Of a DNA stretch of 40,473 nucleotides, positions 15,291 through 23,055 are shown one piece after another (position 1 is the first letter of the stretch; each line of letters begins with the position of its first letter). Both the position numbers and the translations under genes were made by a program. This stretch comes from Chitinophagaceae bacterium. Lineage in GTDB: Bacteria; Bacteroidota; Bacteroidia; Chitinophagales; Chitinophagaceae. The notes under the pieces were generated by a model. That model ran no database searches and was not told where the DNA came from. It was given only the letters and a program-made list of their open reading frames with translations. The stretch covers positions 1-40,473 of the forward strand of contig CANCVE010000030.1 in NCBI GenBank assembly GCA_947381435.1, written 5' to 3'.

Positions 15291-16720
15291 TCTTTTGCCG
15301 CTTCTATTGCTTTCTTCAGTGCATTTAGTTTATTATTCACTTCCTGCAATTCACTTTCGGGGTTGCTTGCTGCAACAACTCCTGCTCCTGCCTGATAGAA
15401 CAATGTATTGTTCTTACTTAGGAAAGAACGAATCATAATGGCATGATTGCAACTGCCATCAAAGCCCATAAACCCAATACCACCACCATAATAACTGCGG
15501 CTTGTAGTCTCGTAGCTGTCTATCAGTTGCATTGCTTTTATTTTTGGCGCTCCGCTTAATGTACCAGCAGGGAAAGTCTTTGCCAACAACTCAAAAGGAT
15601 TTGCATTGGGGCGAACAGTGCCATTTACCTCACTCACCAAATGAATTACGTGGCTATAATATTGCACCTGACGATAACTTTTTACACGTACATCATCGCA
15701 AACCCTGCTCAAATCATTGCGGGCAAGATCTACCAGCATCACATGTTCAGCATTTTCTTTTGGATCCAATAAGAGTTTCTCAGCCGCTTCAGCATCCAAA
15801 GTATCATTACCTGTACGTTTAAAAGTTCCTGCAATTGGATGCACCACTGCAGTTCCATCTTTTATAATCAACTGACTCTCTGGCGAAGAACCCATCAGTT
15901 TATAATCGCCATAATCAAAGAAGAATAGATAAGGCGATGGATTAATGTTCCGCAATGCACGATACACATTCAACTCATCCCCAGTAAAACTTTGTTGAAA
16001 CCTACGACTCAATACTATCTGAAACACATCGCCCCTAAAGCAACTCTGTATTCCCTTATTCACCATTTCTATGTAAGCCTCATTGGTAATGTTAGATGTT
16101 TCAACGCCCTTTACGGCAAAAGGATAAACGGGTACATCCTTGCTTCTTATCAGGCTTTCAACTACTTCTACCCCACTTTCAATGCCTGCCATCTTATTCT
16201 CGCACAAGTATAATTCATCCTTAAAATGATTGATGGCTATCACATATTGATACAAACGGTAGCGCATCAAAGGTATAGCCGGAAGTGGTGAGTCGTGAGT
16301 CGTGAGTGTTACCGTATCAAAAAACTGAACTGCATCATAAGTAGTATAACCATAAAGTCCTTGCGCAAACTTAGCTGCGGCATCTTCCAAACTATTGCCA
16401 GTACTCGTTGCATTAACAATGCTAAAGTTCTTCATAAACTTCCAAACTTCATCAGGCACTGCCTTAGTATTTGTAATTGGCACACGTTCTGGTTGCTCTC
16501 CCGGAAACTTGTATTCAATGCTTCCAGTATCGGTTATTTCAATACCTGCAATGGCATTGATACCGATAAAACTATAGCTATTTTCGGCTACATGGTTATC
16601 TGTACTCTCCAAAAGAATGGTATCCCTAAACCTGTCCCTCACTCGCAAATAAATACCCACTGGCGTGTAAACATCAGCAAGCATTTTCTTAATGGTCGTT
16701 GTTATTTCAATCTGTTTCAT
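15284..16720 (-). CDS. trpE: Anthranilate synthase component I
   Basis: Makes anthranilate from chorismate with ammonia from TrpG. I place the start at the ATG 16718-16720 (MKQIEITTTIKKMLADVYTPVGIYLRV, 478 residues). The frame continues 15 codons upstream to 16765, but MAKKSLHRSNHLTII is not family-like and comes from ATCATT-rich spacer sequence. The Trp feedback-site motif LLES is present (DTILLESTDNHVAENSYSF). The chorismate domain has GDVFQIVLSRRF, LMGSSPESQL, HPIAGTFKRT, HVMLVDLARNDLSRV and TFPAGTLSGAPKIKAMQLI. A short insert, THDSPLP, comes from GTCGTGA heptamers at 16286-16309. It is the first structural gene after the trp attenuator. Confidence 0.96.
   Translation of the reverse strand: MKQIEITTTIKKMLADVYTPVGIYLRVRDRFRDTILLESTDNHVAENSYSFIGINAIAGIEITDTGSIEYKFPGEQPERVPITNTKAVPDEVWKFMKNFSIVNATSTGNSLEDAAAKFAQGLYGYTTYDAVQFFDTVTLTTHDSPLPAIPLMRYRLYQYVIAINHFKDELYLCENKMAGIESGVEVVESLIRSKDVPVYPFAVKGVETSNITNEAYIEMVNKGIQSCFRGDVFQIVLSRRFQQSFTGDELNVYRALRNINPSPYLFFFDYGDYKLMGSSPESQLIIKDGTAVVHPIAGTFKRTGNDTLDAEAAEKLLLDPKENAEHVMLVDLARNDLSRVCDDVRVKSYRQVQYYSHVIHLVSEVNGTVRPNANPFELLAKTFPAGTLSGAPKIKAMQLIDSYETTSRSYYGGGIGFMGFDGSCNHAIMIRSFLSKNNTLFYQAGAGVVAASNPESELQEVNNKLNALKKAIEAAKEI
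16286..16309. repeat. Heptamer repeat inside trpE
   Basis: GTGGTGA, GTCGTGA, GTCGTGA, GTGTTAC on the plus strand, read as Leu-Thr-Thr-His-Asp-Ser-Pro. It lies between the variable VQFFDTV region and IPLMRYRLYQ. Confidence 0.5.
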
Positions 16721-16760
16721 AATTATGGTTAAATGATTTGAACGATGTAATGATTTTTTC

Positions 16761-16902
16761 GCCACAAAGACTCAAAGGTTCGAAGTATCACAAAGAAAAA
16801 AAGAATGAGTCAATACATAAATATCTTCTATAATTTCTATTACTTTCATATTCTTTTCTTCTTATTCCTTTGTACCTCTTTGCACCTTAGAGCCTTTGTG
16901 GC
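16761..16902. repeat. CACAAAG-type inverted element between attenuator and trpE
   Basis: 16761-16795 (GCCACAAAGACTCAAAGG...) and 16868-16902 (...CTTAGAGCCTTTGTGGC) are 35-bp imperfect inverted repeats, 72 bp apart. They lie in the trpE 5' leader downstream of the attenuator terminator. Confidence 0.75.
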
Positions 16903-16914
16903 ATCTTAAAACTT

Positions 16915-16944
16915 AAAAAAAAAGCCCCGACAATCTGTCGAGGC
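16915..16944 (-). terminator. trp attenuator terminator (segments 3:4)
   Basis: On the minus strand GCCTCGACA (16944-16936) pairs with TGTCGGGGC (16932-16924) over all nine positions, allowing one U-G wobble, around a GAT loop. Nine T follow (16923-16915). Segment 3 can pair instead with GAGGCT inside the leader-peptide coding region (about 16990-16985), which would prevent the hairpin. Confidence 0.9.
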
Positions 16945-16979
16945 TAATTCAATTTTATGAATATGTACTGGCAATGCCA

Positions 16980-17042
16980 CTACAAGCCTCTAACAAGGTT
17001 TGTATGCCACCACCAATTAATATTTTGTGAAATTTGTTTCAT
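16980..17042 (-). CDS. trpL: trp leader peptide with Trp-Trp-Trp
   Basis: A 20-codon open frame, MKQISQNINWWW then HTNLVRGL, ends in TAG at 16980-16982. Codons 10-12 (17015-17007) are three consecutive TGG. Tryptophan is rare, so three in a row directly upstream of trpE and of an intrinsic terminator is a strong signature of an attenuation peptide. The product itself need have no function; its translation rate is the sensor. The ATG lies about 8 nt after a promoter-like -7 box. Confidence 0.88.
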   Translation of the reverse strand: MKQISQNINWWWHTNLVRGL

Positions 17043-17049
17043 TGCGATG

Positions 17050-17081
17050 CAAATATGCAGTTGAAATTTATTTATACCAAA
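17050..17081 (-). promoter_or_regulatory. Probable promoter of the trp-his unit
   Basis: Minus-strand TTTG (17081-17078), a 20-bp spacer and CATATTTG (17057-17050) fit the Bacteroidota consensus TTTG/N19-20/TAnnTTTG with one mismatch. The predicted start is about 17043-17045, at or within a few bases of the leader-peptide ATG. Confidence 0.6.
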
Positions 17082-17101
17082 TTTTTTATTAAAACAATTA
17101 A

Positions 17102-17716
17102 TTATTTTGTTTGAGTAAAAATATCCGTCTGTAGAAAATCATGATCTTTTACTATTCTTGGATCAGAAACATACACTTCCCAAGGATTTCCAACTGCTGT
17201 TTGATGGTTTTCTTTCAACCAAGTATTTAAAGAATCGTAAGCTCTAGGCAATAAAGACCGTTTACCAAAAAAGTGAGCTACAGCTCCTTTACACCTTTGC
17301 GTTTCCTTATAAAATGTGCCATCTTCTTTTTTGGCTAACTTTTTCGCTAATGGAATACCAGCTTCTACTACAAACAAATTTGCTTTATTATAGTGCCAAG
17401 CAACTGGAGATCCAACAGGTTGAAGATTATTTTTTTTCAGAATGTAATCCAAGTTACTGTAAATTACTTTTTGCTTTTCGTGAGAAGCTTTTATATCTTC
17501 TGCAACATCTTGCATCATTAAAAACAATTGAGGACGTACCAAAGTAGGCTCTACATTTATTACTGTCTGATCAGCTTCTGCTTTAGTTTCAACATGCTTA
17601 GATTCATTAGTTTCCAAAAGACTTGGGGTATCTTTAGTAAATTTCTCCGCTTGACTTGTAATATTACCACAGCTAGCCAGAAGGGATAGGGCAAATATTG
17701 TAACAATAGTTTTCAT
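17102..17716 (-). CDS. Lipoprotein with GyrI-like effector-binding domain
   Basis: A 204-residue protein beginning MKTIVTIFALSLLASCGN, a lipoprotein signal with the lipidated cysteine at C16. After a polar linker, residues about 60-204 resemble the GyrI/AraC-type small-molecule-binding fold: VVEAGIPLAKK, RCKGAVAHFFGKRSLLPRAYDSLNTWLKE and the C-terminal signature GNPWEVYVSDPRIVKDHDFLQTDIFTQ. Soluble relatives bind hydrophobic ligands or gyrase; a membrane-anchored version probably binds a small molecule in the periplasm. No DNA-binding domain is attached. It lies upstream of the trp leader on the same strand with no clear terminator between, but the trp promoter lies in the 60-bp gap. Confidence 0.75.
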   Translation of the reverse strand: MKTIVTIFALSLLASCGNITSQAEKFTKDTPSLLETNESKHVETKAEADQTVINVEPTLVRPQLFLMMQDVAEDIKASHEKQKVIYSNLDYILKKNNLQPVGSPVAWHYNKANLFVVEAGIPLAKKLAKKEDGTFYKETQRCKGAVAHFFGKRSLLPRAYDSLNTWLKENHQTAVGNPWEVYVSDPRIVKDHDFLQTDIFTQTK

Positions 17717-17876
17717 TTCTACAAAGCAATTTAATTTTTCTTACTAGATATTTATTATGATGAATTTGAAAATAGAATCAGGTGTTTACCTAGCTATTAT
17801 ATTGTAAAGAAAAGTAAAAGATTTGCATTAAGCAATATATTTTTTATCCACAGATGTGGTTAATGGGAAAATTATC

Positions 17877-17911
17877 AAAAAAAAAGTCAAGGGAAAAATT
17901 TCTCCCTTGAC
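17877..17911 (-). terminator. Terminator of pfkA-pyk
   Basis: Minus-strand GTCAAGGGA pairs with TCCCTTGAC around an eight-base loop, followed by nine T (plus 17877-17885). It starts 31 bp after the pyk stop. Confidence 0.9.
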
Positions 17912-17941
17912 CTATGCTAATTTACAAATTCAATAATTCAA

Positions 17942-19429
17942 TTATTCTACTTTAGTCAATTTTATAACATTCGTAGGAAGGTGTAAATGTACAGGCGTAC
18001 TACCTGTATTTACAACCACATCACCAGCTTTTACAACACCATGTTCTTTCAAAATAGAAATCTGATCATCAATCATACTATCTAAAGATGTTTCTTGATC
18101 ATAATAGAAAGCCCTAACACCCCAACTCAAACTTAATTGATTTACCAATGTTCTTTCTTTAGTAAAAACAAACAATGGCGATGCAGGCCTATAGCTACTT
18201 AGCATAAAGGCAGTTTTACCACTTTGTGTCATCCCAATTAGTCCCTTTGCGTTGATATCTGCTGCAAGTTTACAAGCATTATAACAAATAGCATCACTTA
18301 AAAAAGAAGGTGAATGTTGCTGAGGTTTCAAATCATCTTCACGATTATACTTATATTCTTTTTGTTCTACTTCTCCTATAATTTTACGCATTGTTTGAAC
18401 AACTAATGCTGGATGTTGCCCAGCAGCAGTTTCACCACTCAACATCACTGCATCAGCACCTTCCAATACGGCGTTTGCCACATCGGTAATTTCACTACGA
18501 TTAGGTTTTACTCTGTCAATCATGCTTTCCATCATCTGTGTAGCTACAATAACTGGCTTCGCACGGTGGATACACTTCCGAATTAAATCACGCTGAATTA
18601 AAGGAATTCTTTCTACAGGCAATTCAACCCCCAAGTCTCCACGAGCTACCATTATCGCATCGCTTTCTACAATAATATCTCGGATATTAACTAATGCTTC
18701 TGGCTTTTCTATCTTAGCAATAATCTTGGTTTTACTTTTCTTTTCATCCAATTTACTTCTAAGTATTACAATATCCTTTACACTTCTTACAAAACTTAGT
18801 GCCACCCAGTCGCACTTTTGCTCAATAATAAACTCAAGATCAACTAAATCCTTTTCTGTTAATGCAGGTAATGAAATCTTAGTATCAGGAAGGTTTAGTC
18901 CTTTTTTTGAGGAAAGTATGCCGCCCAAAGTAACTTCAACTTTTACATCGTTTTCTTTAGTAATATTAATAACTTTCACTTCAATTTTGCCATCATCAAT
19001 CATAATAATGTTCCCAACGCGAACATCGCCTGCCAAATTAGGATACGAAACATAAATCTTTTCTAATGTGCCAACACATTTTTCGTTCGTAAACGTAAGT
19101 ATGTCACCTACTTTAAGTTCTAAGGCATTATTTTCAATTTCTCCTACACGAAGTTTAGGCCCTTGCAAATCTGCAAGAATAGAAATATTGTGTCCTTCAG
19201 CTGCATTGATTGCACGGATATGATTGATAATTTGAGCTTTATCTTCATGGGAACCATGAGAAAAATTCAATCTAAAAACATTAACCCCAGCATTCACCAA
19301 AGCTAATAATTGATCGTACGAATCGCAAGCTGGACCAACTGTAGCCACTATCTTAGTTCGTTGCATTGCCACATTGGGTGGAATTGTTTCTTTTACTGTT
19401 GTAACTGGAACTGAAACACTTTTAGCCAT
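17942..19429 (-). CDS. pyk: Pyruvate kinase
   Basis: The final ATP-forming step of glycolysis. The 495-residue protein has KIVATVGPACDS, the substrate-binding VFRLNFSHGSHED, ILADLQGPKLRVG, the B domain at about residues 90-190, ALTEKDLVDLEF, IAKIEKPEAL, the active-site MVARGDLGVELP, VIVATQMMESM and LSGETAAGQHP, and a C-terminal allosteric domain. Start: the ATG gives a 20-residue lead-in (MAKSVSVPVTTVKETIPPNV) before the conserved part; a later start is possible. It follows pfkA by 56 bp, so the two irreversible glycolytic steps are probably co-expressed. Confidence 0.96.
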   Translation of the reverse strand: MAKSVSVPVTTVKETIPPNVAMQRTKIVATVGPACDSYDQLLALVNAGVNVFRLNFSHGSHEDKAQIINHIRAINAAEGHNISILADLQGPKLRVGEIENNALELKVGDILTFTNEKCVGTLEKIYVSYPNLAGDVRVGNIIMIDDGKIEVKVINITKENDVKVEVTLGGILSSKKGLNLPDTKISLPALTEKDLVDLEFIIEQKCDWVALSFVRSVKDIVILRSKLDEKKSKTKIIAKIEKPEALVNIRDIIVESDAIMVARGDLGVELPVERIPLIQRDLIRKCIHRAKPVIVATQMMESMIDRVKPNRSEITDVANAVLEGADAVMLSGETAAGQHPALVVQTMRKIIGEVEQKEYKYNREDDLKPQQHSPSFLSDAICYNACKLAADINAKGLIGMTQSGKTAFMLSSYRPASPLFVFTKERTLVNQLSLSWGVRAFYYDQETSLDSMIDDQISILKEHGVVKAGDVVVNTGSTPVHLHLPTNVIKLTKVE

Positions 19430-19485
19430 AATAATTTTGTAGTTTATTCGTTATTTTTTAAAATGAAAAAGCCAACTAAAGCTAG

Positions 19486-20472
19486 TTAGCTGGCCAATAT
19501 TTTTACTATTTTCATCCATTCATGCCCAATTCTTTGCTTTTCTTTTACTGCTTTATCCAATGGTGTATAGTGTATTTTGTTGTTTATTACGCCAACCATC
19601 ACATTATTTCTTCCCATCATTAAGCTTTCTACTGCATAATAACCCATATGACTAGCTATTAATCGGTCACTACAAGAAGGTGAACCTCCTCTTTGAATGT
19701 GCCCCAAAATACAAACACGTGTATCAGCAGCTGGAATACGCTGTTTGATAATCTTTGCAATTTCTTCAGCCCCTCCAAACTTATCCCCTTCTGCTACAAC
19801 TACCAAATTTACAAGCTTTTTTCTTTTCTCTTTTTCGTTCAAAGATTCTATCAAAGCCTCTATATCTGTATCATTTTCAGGAATTAGAATATTTTCTGCA
19901 CCGGTAGCAATTCCACTGTGTAAGGCAATATAACCTGCATCGCGCCCCATTACTTCCACTAAAAACAAACGATCATGTGCATCCATTGTATCTCTAATCT
20001 TGTCAATTGCTTCAACAGCAGTATTAACAGCAGTATCGAAACCAATCGTAACATCACTACCCGCAATGTCTTTATCAATTGTACCTGGCAAACCAATACA
20101 AGGGATATCAAATTCTGAACTAAACTTTTGTGCACCTCTAAAACTACCGTCCCCACCAATAATTACTAGTCCATCTATCCCGTGCTTTTGTAAATTTCTA
20201 TATGCCTTCTCCCTACCTTCAGGTTCCATAAATTCCATACAACGAGCAGTTTTAAGAATGGTACCGCCTCGCTGAATAATATTTGCAACACTTCTATTGG
20301 TCATGTGAATAATATCATCCTCTACCATCCCCGCATATCCCCGCATGATTCCAAATACAGATAGCCCATAGTAATTTCCTGTTCTAACTACCGCCCTAAT
20401 GGCAGCATTCATCCCTGGTGAATCTCCTCCAGAGGTAAGTACTCCAATTTTCGTAACTTTTCTCTTGTCCAT
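19486..20472 (-). CDS. pfkA: ATP-dependent 6-phosphofructokinase
   Basis: Phosphorylates fructose 6-phosphate. The 328-residue bacterial-type protein has IGVLTSGGDSPGMNAAIRAVVR, the ATP-binding GLVIIGGDGSFRGAQ, the catalytic PGTIDKDIAGSDVTIGFDTAVNT (general base Asp in TIDKD), VEVMGRDAGYIAL and ILGHIQRGGSPSCSDR. The GGDGS loop points to ATP rather than pyrophosphate as donor. It is preceded by a well-matched promoter at 20521-20550 and followed by pyk. Confidence 0.96.
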   Translation of the reverse strand: MDKRKVTKIGVLTSGGDSPGMNAAIRAVVRTGNYYGLSVFGIMRGYAGMVEDDIIHMTNRSVANIIQRGGTILKTARCMEFMEPEGREKAYRNLQKHGIDGLVIIGGDGSFRGAQKFSSEFDIPCIGLPGTIDKDIAGSDVTIGFDTAVNTAVEAIDKIRDTMDAHDRLFLVEVMGRDAGYIALHSGIATGAENILIPENDTDIEALIESLNEKEKRKKLVNLVVVAEGDKFGGAEEIAKIIKQRIPAADTRVCILGHIQRGGSPSCSDRLIASHMGYYAVESLMMGRNNVMVGVINNKIHYTPLDKAVKEKQRIGHEWMKIVKILAS

Positions 20473-20520
20473 TGTTATTAAAATATATTATTGCAGTATT
20501 CTTGTAGCGTTTTCAAGTTC

Positions 20521-20550
20521 CAAATGTAGGTATTTGATACTAAGTAACAA
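20521..20550 (-). promoter_or_regulatory. Promoter of pfkA-pyk
   Basis: Minus-strand TTG (20550-20548), exactly 19 bp, then TACATTTG (20528-20521): a full match to the Bacteroidota primary-sigma -7 consensus TAnnTTTG with a good -33. The predicted start is near 20514, about 40 nt before the pfkA ATG. Confidence 0.7.
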
Positions 20551-20663
20551 TATATGAATTATATGATAATATTTAAACGACCTACATATTTAACGGTCAG
20601 ACCATTATCTATTTTTTATATAAAAGTCAATGTAGGTATGCATTACGACAACGTTTTCTTTCA

Positions 20664-20671
20664 TAAATTTG
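20664..20671 (+). promoter_or_regulatory. Possible -7 box for the SDR gene
   Basis: TAAATTTG matches TAnnTTTG and ends 20 bp before the ATG at 20692. No clear TTG stands 19-20 bp upstream, so this is weak. Confidence 0.35.
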
Positions 20672-20691
20672 ATTAAATATTTTTAACTAAA

Positions 20692-21573
20692 ATGAACATA
20701 TTAATAACAGGTAGCAATGGCTTTTTAGGGCAGCATCTTTCAGACTTTTTAACTGAGAAGGGTTTCTCAATTTATGCATTAAGCAGAGGAGAAAATCAAA
20801 ATATGCTAAACAAAGAACTAAAATATCATAGTGTTAATCTAACAGACGAACAAGATGTTAGGGCAGCAATTGCGCAAATAATGCCAGCTGTTATTATTCA
20901 TAATGCAGCGATGAGCAAACCTGATGTTTGCCATAACAACAAAGAGGAATGTAAACTGCAAAATGTAGATGCAACCGAGTTTTTACTAAAGGCATCTGCC
21001 CCTTTCAATCCCTATTTTCTCTATATTTCCACAGACTTTATATTTGGAGAAAATGGTCCTCATCATGAAGATGAAACCCCTGCACCTCTTAATTACTATG
21101 GACAAACAAAGCTAATGGCCGAACAATTAGTAAAACAAAGTGGGTTAGATTATGGCATTATGCGTCCAGTATTTATTTATGGCCCCGCATTTGAAAACAT
21201 GCGGCCTACTTTCTTACATTGGGTTAGGAACTCTTTAATTCAAAACAAAGCTATTAAGGTGGTAAATGACCAACATAGAACCCCAACTTTTGTTTATGAT
21301 ATATGCAAAGGTATTTTAGCAATGATAGAGAAAAGGGTGATTGGTGAGTTCCATTTGGCTGGCAAAGACATTTTATCTCCATATCAAATGGCTATTGCTG
21401 TTGCTGAATCACTTAATTTGGAAACGAATTTAATAGAACCAGTAACCTCCGACACTTTCCCTGAACCTGTAATAAGGGCCAAACAGTCTGGATTAAAAAT
21501 AGACAAGGCAAGAGAAATATTGGGTTATGAACCAATTAGTTTTGAGGAGGGCATTAGGCTTACGTTTAGTTAA
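20692..21573 (+). CDS. SDR-family dTDP-4-dehydrorhamnose reductase-like protein
   Basis: A 293-residue extended short-chain dehydrogenase of the RfbD/RmlD type. Seen in the sequence: the NAD(P) loop ITGSNGFLGQHL at the N-terminus, IIHNAAMSKPDVC, the Ser/Thr region YISTDFIFGENGPHHED, the catalytic YYGQTK (Y-x-x-x-K), MRPVFIYGP and a C-terminal substrate-binding part. RmlD reduces dTDP-4-keto-rhamnose, but no other rml or polysaccharide genes are adjacent and this family also includes other sugar-nucleotide and MAT2B-like members, so the substrate is uncertain. It stands alone, divergent from pfkA. Confidence 0.85.
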   Translation: MNILITGSNGFLGQHLSDFLTEKGFSIYALSRGENQNMLNKELKYHSVNLTDEQDVRAAIAQIMPAVIIHNAAMSKPDVCHNNKEECKLQNVDATEFLLKASAPFNPYFLYISTDFIFGENGPHHEDETPAPLNYYGQTKLMAEQLVKQSGLDYGIMRPVFIYGPAFENMRPTFLHWVRNSLIQNKAIKVVNDQHRTPTFVYDICKGILAMIEKRVIGEFHLAGKDILSPYQMAIAVAESLNLETNLIEPVTSDTFPEPVIRAKQSGLKIDKAREILGYEPISFEEGIRLTFS

Positions 21574-21612
21574 TTTTATAGGCCGCCAAATGTCTCCAAA
21601 TCTTTACTCAAA

Positions 21613-22860
21613 CTAGGTTAATTCTATTACCGTTATCTCGGGCATGATACCAACTCTACCGGGATAACCTATAAACCCAAAACCTCTATTTACATACAAC
21701 TTTTGTTTACCTTCCTCATATAAGCCTGCCCATTGTTTGTACATCCATTGCACAGGACTCCATTTAAAGTAAGGATTCTCTAATCCAAACTGCATTCCAT
21801 GAGTATGCCCACTAAGCATTAAATCAATGTCTTTATAGTCTTTTGTCACCTGATAATCCCAATGGCTAGGGTCGTGACTCATCAATATTTTAAAAGGTAT
21901 TTGCTCTGTTCCAGGATAGGCGTCTTGCATTCTGCCATACTTAGGAAACCTACCCTTAGCGCCAAAGTTTTCAATACCTAATAGGGCAATCTTCTCCCCT
22001 CCCCTTTCAAAAACAACATGTTCGTTCATTAGCAAACGCCATCCCATACCTTTTTGTAATTGTTTAAGGCTTTCTAGATTTTGCTTCTTTGCTGCATCAC
22101 TTGGCCAACTTGCATAATCGCCATAATCATGATTTCCCAAGGTACTAAACACTCCCATCGGAGCATTTAATCTGCTAAAAATATCTTTATATTCCAGCAT
22201 TTCATCATGCCGATCATTTACCAAATCGCCTGTAAACAGAATCAAGTCTGCCTTTTCTTTTAATATCAAATCTATCCCAAGATTCACCGCTGCCTTATCA
22301 TTAAAACTACCACTGTGTATATCGCTAATATGTACAATCTTTAGTCCTTTAAATGCCTTTGGAAAATTAGAAAAGGCAAGTGGAATCCTCTTGATTTTGT
22401 AATTGTATTTATTACTAAACCCATATAATAATGTTCCAAACAAAGTACCCCCAACACCAATTCCCATCCAGCTTAAAAAAGCCGAACGTGATATTACATC
22501 AGTAGTTGCAGTTTCTATTACTTCTTTTTGGGGCATTACTTTTACTATTGCCCAAGTAATAATCCGTCTAATATCATCTATTAAAAAGAAAACTGAACCA
22601 ATCAATTTGGTAAAGAAAAGACCAACAAAAATGGCAAACACATAATTACGGAAAAACTTGTTAGTTTGTAATGCCTTTACATAAGGCAAAGACAATAAAC
22701 TAATTAAGGCTGCAATGGTAATACCCCAATAAACAAGCTGAATAATCGTTTTAGTAAGTGGCGAATAGTTTTGACTTATCGTTTTTACAGCTTGATAAAC
22801 ATACAAGTCTAACAACAACATTATGGCAGCTATTATCCACCATGTAAATCCATTTCTCAT
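21613..22860 (-). CDS. Membrane-anchored calcineurin-like metallophosphoesterase
   Basis: A 415-residue protein. The first 160 residues hold about four hydrophobic segments (near 8-28, 38-58, 70-95 and 125-150), placing it in the inner membrane. Residues about 170-415 are a YkuE/YaeI-type phosphoesterase with the full metal-site set: VHISDIHSGS, FTGDLVNDRHDE, STLGNHDYGDYA, MSHDPSHWD and LSGHTHGMQFG. YaeI and YkuE relatives act on lipid-type phosphate esters; the substrate here is not deducible. It converges with the SDR gene, with 39 bp between the stops. Confidence 0.88.
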   Translation of the reverse strand: MRNGFTWWIIAAIMLLLDLYVYQAVKTISQNYSPLTKTIIQLVYWGITIAALISLLSLPYVKALQTNKFFRNYVFAIFVGLFFTKLIGSVFFLIDDIRRIITWAIVKVMPQKEVIETATTDVISRSAFLSWMGIGVGGTLFGTLLYGFSNKYNYKIKRIPLAFSNFPKAFKGLKIVHISDIHSGSFNDKAAVNLGIDLILKEKADLILFTGDLVNDRHDEMLEYKDIFSRLNAPMGVFSTLGNHDYGDYASWPSDAAKKQNLESLKQLQKGMGWRLLMNEHVVFERGGEKIALLGIENFGAKGRFPKYGRMQDAYPGTEQIPFKILMSHDPSHWDYQVTKDYKDIDLMLSGHTHGMQFGLENPYFKWSPVQWMYKQWAGLYEEGKQKLYVNRGFGFIGYPGRVGIMPEITVIELT

Positions 22861-23055
22861 TTTAAAGTTTTAATACCAAATAATAACTAACTACTAACAC
22901 ATATTTGTTTAAATGAAAGCGTAATTATTCTTTTTCTGTTTTTTAATTTATTTTTGATGAAATTTTAATAAAAGTATTAATGTGTGTTTATAACATTTCC
23001 ATTAATATTTTGTTGATGCAACAATACATCTCATAACCCAATTAAAATAATACAA

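Larger units (their letters stand above)
16915..17042 (-). promoter_or_regulatory. Ribosome-mediated trp attenuator
   Basis: The 128-nt leader carries all four classical segments. Segment 1 is TACAAACCT (17004-16996), starting just after the three Trp codons. Segment 2 is AGGCTTGTA (16989-16981), at the end of the leader peptide; 1:2 pair in eight of nine positions. Segment 2 also pairs through GAGGCT with AGCCTC (16945-16940) at the start of segment 3, forming the antiterminator. Segments 3:4 are the terminator. Known attenuators work by ribosome stalling on Trp codons: a stall here would cover segment 1 and favour 2:3. It probably belongs to the class described as Bacteroid-trp RNA; that assignment is from memory. 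Confidence 0.88.

Noticed and set aside
16721-16765. 15-codon upstream extension of trpE (MAKKSLHRSNHL...)
   Set aside because: Encoded by the ATCATT-rich spacer and not family-like; the ATG at 16720 gives the expected TrpE N-terminus.
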